DNA of 64,000 nt from Axinella damicornis (lineage: Eukaryota; Porifera; Demospongiae; Axinellida; Axinellidae): the NCBI GenBank assembly GCA_963931865.1, contig OZ007511.1, forward strand, positions 11,173,396 to 11,237,395. Reading direction: 5' to 3'. The notes beneath the pieces were generated by a model. It had not been told where the DNA came from and searched no databases. It worked only from the letters and a program-made list of their open reading frames with translations. Positions 56,040-64,000 of the stretch are shown here, one piece after another. Numbering within the stretch: position 1 is the stretch's first letter; each line of letters begins with the position of its first letter. Made by a program: the position numbers and the translations under genes.

Positions 56040-59000
56040 TTACTTGGTGCACACGGTGCATGTGAGTTCTCTGCCATCTGTGTAAGGCGGACATATACCA
56101 TGACACCGAGCTTCAACAGTGTAGAACAAAGCTCCGTCTGTATTGCTTGCACTGCCCGGTATAGACTGTGGACTTAGATCAACACATTCGAATGTTGAGC
56201 GATGGTGATTATGATGCTCTGCCATCAGGTAGCCATAGTATTCACGAGTCCATGAGGAAGGGCACACAGTCTTTCCTGGTATCATCATCACTGTCCCCCT
56301 GGGTGAAGCATAGCACACTGCACACGGGACATTGTGGTTGAGAACTGCAGAGAGTGGGGATCTGTCCCATGTGTTATATTCTGCACCGTATAGGTAGGCA
56401 CGACCTGTTTGTACACCATTTGTGTACCTCAGGTAGTTTAGGTTATCAGGTAAGCAGAGATAGTTAGCTCCACCTCCTCTTTTGTTCCAATAACTTCCGG
56501 CAGCCCTTCCTGCGTAGACGAGTTGTGTTCCAGAAGTAGTTGGACATGTGGTCCTCCCCCACCTAGTGTACACCACCCCACCAGCAGTGGGACCCGGGGG
56601 GCCAGCAAGACCAGTGGTTCCTTTCTGCCCAGTCAAGCCTGTTAGCCCTAAGGTAGATACCGTATGGCGCTTATATTTCGTGGGTCTAAAGTTTCGCGAA
56701 TTGCTCTTCGAGAACATTTCGTTGAAAAAATTTCGCGAATTCGCGGTATAAAGCCACGCCACAGAATGGGTACGGGTATGGTGTAATATACTGCACTTGC
56801 GTGAAGACTCCTGTGCGTGCTGAACTCAACTAACTACCAGTCTACCACAGACCACTTCGTCGGTGCGTTGTATTCTGCGACACTCTCTTCCCCACTTCGA
56901 CGCTCTCAGAGTTTGTTTTCAGATACCCGCCTGGTCGTTTCGCCGGATTGAGCTGGCAGCTTCAGTATTGGCAGATATCGCACATGTCATGCAGATGGTA
57001 CCGTAAGCGCTCTATACGGTACCTCTTGGGAGAACTCTCCATGTGGATCCGAAGCTTACACTTTACTTCGACTACTGTCCATCCTGTTGAAGTACACAAA
57101 CAGAGCCATCAAGCTAGCCGTCGCGTGCGTACGTTGGAATACTGTCCACGTAGCTGTAGGCCCACAACACGTGTCAAAATTTTCGTTGAAATAATTTCGC
57201 GAATGACCTGTAATTCGCGAAATTCGCGAAAATTTAGACCCGCGAAATTTAAGCGCTATACGGTATATGCGTAATATGAAGTAAACATGATTGCAGCGGC
57301 ATCACACCACATGCAGCACCACAAGATAGCTTATAAACCACTTTTGAATGGAATGATTTTGATCAAATAACAGAAATGTGACTTGTAAATCAGTGTGAGG
57401 GACAATGGAGAGCATGAGAGAACACAGCAATTAGTTGAGAGTACTACGGTGAATGACCAGACTGGAGTTGGGGCTGGAGTATTGGAGACACAATTGCATT
57501 AGCCCTGCAAACAGAGCTGATGCCATTTCCATAAACATACGTAGTGTCATGTGCAAACAGGCAGCGGACGACTTACTCAAGCTTACCCACCCCATGTTAC
57601 CTAAGCATCTGTGTATATATTCTATCCTACTGATAGCATCAATTCTGCACTTCTACAAGCAGTGTCTGACATGCCTAAGTGATAAGACGATTGACTCTTG
57701 TGAATAGGAAGGTGTGTGCATCATGCAGAGCATAACTGTGTGCTGCACATGCAGGTTTATGTGAATACCATTATGCAAACGTTTCAAATGGTTACATGCA
57801 AGATGAAGTCAGCGTCTACACATGTACGTACATACCTACGTACTGCATGTCTGGAAATATTCATGTTGTGTTTTTTCCATTTTATTGTCATAATTTTGTG
57901 TCATGATATTTTCGTGGAGTGTGATTACCCATGAAAGTTTTTAGCGGCAGATGTCCTGACACATCCAGTAGCCTATCGAAGAATGAAAGGCTTGATGTGT
58001 TTGAGGCTTACCACATTTATCTGGAAGTTTCAGAAGTATATAGCTTTTGGTGAAGTATTTGCGTGTAAAAAGAGGATCAGTGAACTTTACGGACAGGTAC
58101 GCTAGTAAAGGACGAAGCAATTAGCGCAAAGTGACCAGCTAGCATTGTGAAAATACTCTCACTGTAATATTTAGTGCATGTCAAATTTGTTTTATGTATA
58201 AAATGTTGTTGTTTATGACAACCCCAAGGGGTTATGGTTCGTGGATTTCAACCTTGTAGCCTTGTGTATAATCTGGGCCAGCACAGAAATACACACAGAA
58301 AATTTCCAGACGTACATGCGTTATACGATGTATGGAGTATGAACAAGAATTATAGAACTGTGTGAGTGAACTCCCTTGAGAAGTGCCTGTACCTTGCAGG
58401 CCAGGAGGTCCTTGTAGCTGTGTTCCTTGATCTCCCTTTTCCCCCTTCATACCAGAAGGCCCAGTTGGTCCCTGGCGTCCTGTTGGTCCCTGGGGTCCAT
58501 TAGCCCCTCGTAGCTGTATTCCTAGATTTCCTTTTTCCCCCTTCATACCAGAAGGTCCGGTTGGTCCCTGGCGTCCTGCTGGTCCCTGGGGTCCATCAGC
58601 CCCTTGTTGCTGTATTCCTGGATCTCCTTTTTCCCCCTTGATACCAGAGGGTCCGACTGATCCCTCGGGTCCAACTGGTCCCTGAAGTCCTGGTTTTCCC
58701 TGGGGCCCATCCCGTCCATCCCTACCATCCTTCCCTTGCTGTTGCAGTAGCAATCTAACATTACCACAGAGAGAGGAGTTGATGGTAGTCTGCAGTGAAG
58801 GTGCTGTAGACTCAGCACTCCTCTCTGACCTGGGGATAGCAGTGGCTGTTGGGGAAACATTTTATGATGGAATCTGCAAGGGAAACATTCGAATGTTTCC
58901 CACCTAAATCTATGCAACCTTGAGATCAATCTTGGCATCTCAAGTGTGTGTACTAGCCTCTAGATTGTGGAACAAAGGCACACAGGCTTGTTACACTCCT

Positions 59001-59301
59001 GGTAGGGGAAAATTGTGCCGCGTAAATAATGTAACAAATCATTTTAATATTTGCAGTCTTACTTCATCCTAAAATACCGCGAAATTGCAACTACGGTAAC
59101 TGACAACAGTGTGCAAATACTTGTTAGCTTGACCATTTCTTCTCTTGAAGTATACGATTGGCTATGCACCACTTGAATTCATCTAAGTTACCAGGATAGT
59201 TAAATGAGTGCATCGATCAGTAAGTGTTTGATATTCTGCTCACCAGTACATTGTCCAACAACCAGCAGCATAGAAAGTGCAGCAAGTAACTTTGCCTCCA
59301 T
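56040..59301 (-). CDS. Short-chain (spongin-type) collagen, gene H, longest collagen exon
   Basis: Exons 59244-59301, 58393-58845 and 56040-56647; 372 residues, stop TAA. The collagen exon (453 nt) has three GEKG modules, one duplicated with changes (GEKGNLGIQLRGANG), so this chain has the longest Gly-X-Y region seen. The signal exon reads [19 protein letters not shown]. The C-domain opens [20 protein letters not shown]. Variable patches: [59 protein letters not shown]. Other changes include ASPRGT for ASTRGT and VDLSPQ for VDQSPQ. The TATA box is changed to GTATTTAAGG (59405-59413). Intron 2 contains a 604-bp TA-target transposon. Confidence 0.9.
56660..57263. mobile_element. TA-target MITE in intron 2 of gene H
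   Basis: CCGTATGGCGCTTATATTTC with GTGGGTCTAAA at the left and TTTAGACCCGCGAAATTTAA with GCGCTATACGG at the right are inverted. TA lies on both sides. Flanking DNA matches gene F (AGTAGAAATGCGTAATATGA), which lacks it. The interior is rich in TTCGCGAA words. Confidence 0.78.
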
Positions 59302-59404
59302 TATTCCTGTAGTAGATGTTGAAGAGACTTGGCACTATTGACTTTGTGTAGTTGAAGAATTTATCAATCGCTGACAGGTTGGTGATACTGTGCAAGTGCG
59401 TCTC

Positions 59405-59413
59405 CTTAAATAC
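59405..59413 (-). promoter_or_regulatory. Variant TATA box of gene H
   Basis: GTATTTAAGG in the same context (GAGACGCA.TTGCAC) as the GTATATAAGG of D and F. Confidence 0.45.
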
Positions 59414-60482
59414 AGTTTGAAATTCCTTCGATGTCGTACCTTGGACTGTTATACTTTTCATTGGGTATTGACATTGCTGTGGCGGTTCAAAAAAAATCTA
59501 CAGATTTGCTGATGTATATACCTCTGTCAAAACGTAGTTGTTTACTCTTGAGAAGAATTTGGAACTGCATTAGGTCATACTTTAATTGGACTGATAAAGT
59601 CTGTACTTTTGGTATTGGCATTAAGAAGAGTTCAGAAAATCCATTGACCTAGTTAGTGTACCTTGGGCCAATAACTTTTCATTTGGTTTTGACATTCTGC
59701 TGATTCACACAATTCTGAACATCTGCTGTGTATCAAAACTAAGTTGTTTACTCTTGAGAAGAGTTCAGGATGGCATGCTTGGTAGTGTGGGAACACCATA
59801 ATTATGCTGTTGCCTCAAGCACACGAGTTCACATCAGAATGATGACAGAAAGAAGTCTTTGCTGGCTAGAAAATAGTTGTGCAACTGCCTATGATGACCA
59901 TGCATCTATTATGACCAACCACCTGTGTTGGCGATTCCTATTCTTGCACAGTACATTGTAGGGCCCCAAAAAATTGTGTCGGTTGGTCTTGGAGAAATAT
60001 TGCTTTAAAACAGTAGGATGACTTGCCTCAACTGCGATGTTCATGTGACTGCATATACGTTCAGGCATCTTTAAGTTTTGCATAGCAGCAAACCACAGTT
60101 GCCGACGATGCATGAGGCGAAACTACGAACATGGGCACTCTTTGGTGAAGATGTACCTAGGGTGCTCCACCTATTGGCACTCTTGTTGGACTAAGGCAGT
60201 TGCTAAAGTATCACCAACCTACTGATAGAGTAAATAGCTGATGACGGGAAGTGGGTTGTACCTTCAAGTTTGGACAAGGTGATGTTCCGATACTTTGTCG
60301 GACACCGTTGCCTGTGCCACTTCTGTGAAGCAACTGCAGCTTCGGGAAGTTTCATGAGCCCCTCTGCTGTAGGCCTATCTTTTGTAAGCATAGCTGCATT
60401 CAACATTGTAAGGAACGTATCCAAATGTTGACCATAGTCTCCATCTCTGCATATTGTCCTGTTTTGGTGCAGACACTCACAG

Positions 60483-61538
60483 CAGGAGCGCATAATGAGG
60501 TAGAGAGTGGAAGAAAGGGAGGAGCATGAAACGACCACTCAAAAGATTAAAAATTGAAAACTTACCCACGGTAGTCCCGTTACTACCGTAGGCGCTCTAA
60601 TTATGCGTCCTTTCTAATTCTGCGTCAAAATTCAATATCTCAAACTGATAATTTCCAATAATGTGTCACACTCGGACTAAATTATTTGCGTAACGCGATT
60701 ATAACGGCAGCATGGCAGCTAGCTCGAAGCGCACACAGTACCGTTGAACGGCGAAGAGGGCTCATTACATCACTGCCTGCGAACGTTGATGTATAAAGAC
60801 ACAGTTGCGTTATGGCTGAGACATCAGTGAAGGTACGAGATAGCAACTCACTTATGTACTCTGTGCCCCAGGATACGGACGCCCCATGTAGGAGAAAAGG
60901 CAGCGACAGTCCGACAACCGGGAATAAACACAACCGCTATGCAATAGCCTTGTCTACACTCGTCTGACTTTAGTACCTAGCGAGGTATTTTCTAATCATG
61001 CGTCGAAGTTCGTCGCCGTTTTGCTGACTGAATTTCTATTGTTGCGTTGCATTTCAAAAATAATTATTTTTTGAACGACGCATAATTAGAGCGCCTACGG
61101 TATTTTTAGCCCGCACGTGTACGGAGACTTCAAGGAGGATGACAGAGAAAAGGCCAGTATCAAGACTCCAATGGTAGCGAGGCAGGGGAATGACATACTG
61201 GTAGTGACAGACCTCGCAAAAGTGCTGTGAACGATGCAGTTGATCGAGCCACTTTACACAGCCAAGCGGGCATCTCGACTAGTGGAAAGTACCGCCCCTT
61301 CTGCTTTTCTGGAGTTCACGAGTGCTGAGAAACATCCCGCACTTACGGACACTATCTTCTCTCTCTCCCATTGAGATTTGGCCCGTTGCTGTAGTCAGTC
61401 AATGGCATCACAGAAAAGCAACGATACACGTGCATGCTAAAAATAGTAATGGGACTACCGTGGGTAAGTTGTCATCTTTTGCGTGGTCGTTTCACGCTTC
61501 TCCCCTCCTTCCGCTCTCTACCTCATTATGCGCTCCTG
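60483..61538. mobile_element. CAGGAGC-family element, copy 6 (CTCACAG), carrying a nested insert
   Basis: The ends are the same as the 49.15-kb copy (CAGGAGCGCATAATGAGGTA / TACCTCATTATGCGCTCCTG) with CTCACAG at 60476-60482 and 61539-61545. A 515-bp TA-target element interrupts it at 60586-61100. Both copies sit at the same place relative to the collagen genes, so they derive from one insertion followed by segmental duplication. Confidence 0.9.
60586..61100. mobile_element. TA-target MITE nested in a CAGGAGC element
   Basis: CCGTAGGCGCTCTAATTATG with CGTC at the left and GACGCATAATTAGAGCGCCTACGG at the right form a near-perfect inverted repeat flanked by TA. The empty sequence GTTACTATTTTTAGC is preserved in the 32.1-kb copy. 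Interior sequence is shared with 34460-34790 and 43090-43400. Confidence 0.88.
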
Positions 61539-61728
61539 CTCACAGCTACTCTCTAGTACTGAAATATTTTCCTTGTTCTTGCCGTACTGCTTTGACGTCG
61601 ACTATGGAATGAGTATGTTGGAATGCGTACATTGACCAACCACATAGAGTGCTGATTAGATTACCTATAATAGCTTGCGTACCTCGTACTGATATTGTGT
61701 AGCAGCAGAAGTTGATCTTAGATTGATT

Positions 61729-62543
61729 CAGGAGCCCATAATGAGAAGGAGCATCCAACTAGCATAACCATCAGGTGCAGGGTAGCAGCACACAACGCTC
61801 CTTATATATACTGGTTTGCGGTCAGTGCATCTTAATTGTACTGCCGCTGCACATGAGATCACATAAGTAGGTGCCAGTAATTGTTTTGCTAGCTACCTAG
61901 CACTAAAGCATGCCACGATTGTACGAGACGGATGCTCCGGGCGAAATTCTTGCTGAGCAACCATATGAACAGCATCTCTCCGGATGGAAAGAGCGTGACT
62001 TGATAAGGCAGAACGTTCTTTTGAAGGCAACACCACTGATATAGCTACACGCACGGGACACTTCCAATCTAGTCGGGAGCCGTATATAAGAGCAGAAGAA
62101 CTACAGACCTGCTGCAGTACCAGAGAGAATCTGAGAGCACAAATAAGTCGTACAGGAGACTCCCACCATCACTACTGACCAAAGCACTTGTCTCTGCGTA
62201 GCATGCTGCATGACATTTTACTACCTCCACAGCAAAATTCAATGCTTCCATGATAATGACATCAAGTTCTTGTAGCTGACACTAAATGGACATCACCTCT
62301 TTTCAGCAGACGCCTAGGTTTCGCCCTAGTCAGTCATTCATGTTTAATACTTACTGTTATGGATTTTCACATGTACATTGTAATGCGGGCCCTCACAGGC
62401 TTCTTAACAAAGTAGGTGCAGTTGTATCCCTTCCGTATAAGGCATTTGTGTGACTGCTAACCTGGCAAAAGATGAAACCCTCGCAAATACGTATGGTAGT
62501 TTGTCACTCCTTCACACCCCTTGGTGGCAATCATAAGCTCCTG
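61729..62543. mobile_element. CAGGAGC-family element, copy 7 (7-bp duplication ATTGATT)
   Basis: It begins CAGGAGCCCATAATGAGAAG and ends ..CATAAGCTCCTG. ATTGATT is exact at 61722-61728 and 62544-62550. It is longer than its 41.29-kb counterpart owing to extra sequence near 62070-62150. A 44-codon frame starting MPRLYETDAPGEILAE (61910-62044) is shared with that copy. Confidence 0.88.
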
Positions 62544-62762
62544 ATTGATTTGTAGTCCTTTATGGTCTATTTCTAAACTTCATTGTTTGTTGACCATCAT
62601 ATCTTACAAGTACATGCATGTGTTGCTTTATGAGTCATTTAGAAGATACAAATAAATGGTAACAGCAAAAGCTAACGATACAACATACTTAACTAAACCT
62701 CATTATTACAAAATACATATAACATAACAGTGTGCTGCCTGTATTAGTCACACAAAGTTGAA

Positions 62763-63370
62763 TTACTTGGTGCACACGGTGCATGTAAGCTCTCTGCCGT
62801 CTGTGTAAGGAGGGCATATGCCATGGCACCGAGCTTCAACATGCTGGAACAGTGCTCCATTTGTATCACTTGCACTGCCCGGTATAGACTGTGGACTGTG
62901 ATCAACACATTCGTACGTTGTGCGATGATGGCTATGTTGTTCTGCCATCAGGTAGCCATAGTATTCACGAGTCCATGAGGAAGGGCACACAGTCTTTCCT
63001 GGTATCATCATCACTGTCCCCCTGGTTGAAGCATAGCACACTGCACACGGGACATTGTGGTTAGTGACTGCAGTGAGTGGGGAACTCTCATATGTGTTGT
63101 ATTCTGCACCATACAGGTAGGCACGAGTTGCTTGTGCACCATTTGTGTACCTCAGGTAGTTTGGGTTATCAGGTATGCAGAGATAGTTAGTGCCACCTCC
63201 TCTTTGGTTGAACCAGCTTCCAGCAGCCCTTCCTGCGTAGACGAGTTGTGTTCCGGAAGTGGTTGGACATGTGGTCCTCCCCCACCTAGTGTACACCACC
63301 CCACCAGCACTGGGACCCGGGGGACCAGCAGGACCAGTGCCTCCTTTCCGCCCAGTCAAACCTGTTAGCC
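62763..63370 (-). CDS. Short-chain (spongin-type) collagen, gene I, C-domain exon only (partial)
   Basis: One complete 608-nt last exon with acceptor TTTTAG and stop TAA. It opens [20 protein letters not shown] and continues [15 protein letters not shown] with all ten cysteines. Variable patches: [72 protein letters not shown] replaces LSAVLNHN. Intron 2 continues to the window edge; the last 100 bp match the intron-2 block found a few hundred bases before the collagen exon in B, F, G and H. The collagen and signal exons are therefore expected just beyond the right edge. Confidence 0.88.
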
Positions 63371-64000
63371 CTAAAATAAATTCCTGCTCAATGTTCATTA
63401 CACTTTTTAAAATGATACTGGTGTGCTTGTATTGAATCTCTGACTGGCCAGATCCATGTTGCAGGGAAGAGAGATTAGGCAATTCTGAAATTAACCCCAG
63501 ACACTCGGAAAGCTCTTTACATGAGTGTGTGTGTCTACATGAACCGTCCCACACTGCAACTCACGTAATGTACACCACAACAAAGCTTATGTGACAACAT
63601 ACACATTTGACCTATCAACATGAGCACACTAGAAGTGATAATAGTTTTAGATGTGCAATTGGATGTGAATGTGTGCGTAACGGAGAGGTGTACGACACAT
63701 TTTGAAAAGTTATGTACATGCGAGACGAAGTCAACATGTACACACATATGTACCGGAATTTCTCATATGTTGTCAATTTTTTTTGTGAATGATGTTTTGT
63801 GGGATTACCTACACAAATTTTTTATACAGCAGATGACTTCTGAAAAGTCCAGAAAAAGGTGGAACCGATCGAAGTACGAAAGGGCTTCTGTGTTTGAGGC
63901 TATGAAGTTTGTCTAGAGATTTGGGAAATACGTAGCTGGTGGCAAAGTATTCACGTGTGAAGGAGAACCGAGGAGCTCTACAGACAGGTACAGGTTAAGG

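Overview
This is eukaryotic, intron-rich DNA from an animal, most likely a sponge. The diagnosis rests on two gene sets: the N-terminal half of an importin-7/8 gene on the + strand, and a tandem array of genes on the - strand whose products join a signal peptide, a short collagen Gly-X-Y stretch and a 10-cysteine C-terminal domain. That is the architecture of the short-chain (spongin-type) collagens first described in freshwater sponges. No prokaryotic features are present. Species cannot be named from the window alone.

Left part (about 0.9-17.1 kb, + strand): fourteen exons encode about 548 residues collinear with the N-terminal half of importin-7/8. The introns are filled with satellite-like DNA: an AGGCTC-rich repeat, a TCCC tract, CA repeats, a 25-bp minisatellite of about 60 units, a pyrimidine-only minisatellite behind a GC donor site, and a perfectly phased 60-bp minisatellite of 16 units. 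Intron 8 holds a decayed antisense multi-OB-fold (RPA1-like) sequence, and intron 12 holds antisense remnants of unknown or transposon-like genes. The C-terminal half of the importin is not recognisable in the window. The 3' end of its last visible exon is repeated just downstream and again, with its intron, at 31.6-32.5 kb inside the collagen array.

Middle and right part (20-64 kb, - strand): the array comprises a broken copy (20.1-21.1 kb), genes A (22.5-25.2), B (27.9-30.3), C (32.8-35.2, first exon deleted), D (36.7-39.7), E (42.2-44.4), F (45.6-48.0), G (50.0-53.3), a 65-bp remnant (54.8), H (56.0-59.3) and the last exon of gene I (62.8-63.4, rest off the right edge). Each complete gene has three coding exons: a 58-nt signal-peptide exon, a collagen exon of 246-453 nt, and a C-domain exon of 608 or 632 nt. 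Both introns are always in phase 1. Promoters carry a conserved TATA box and, in some copies, a TGACGTAAG site. From D onwards two gene types alternate, suggesting repeated duplication of a two-gene unit of 9-10 kb.

The array is riddled with non-autonomous DNA transposons. Seven copies of a CAGGAGC...GCTCCTG inverted-repeat family each carry a 7-bp target-site duplication, several confirmed by empty sites in paralogous units. A second group, CCGTA...TACGG elements at TA sites, includes one nested inside a CAGGAGC element and one inside a collagen exon. The C-domains are near-identical except for a few short patches that differ in almost every copy, which is the most biologically suggestive feature here.
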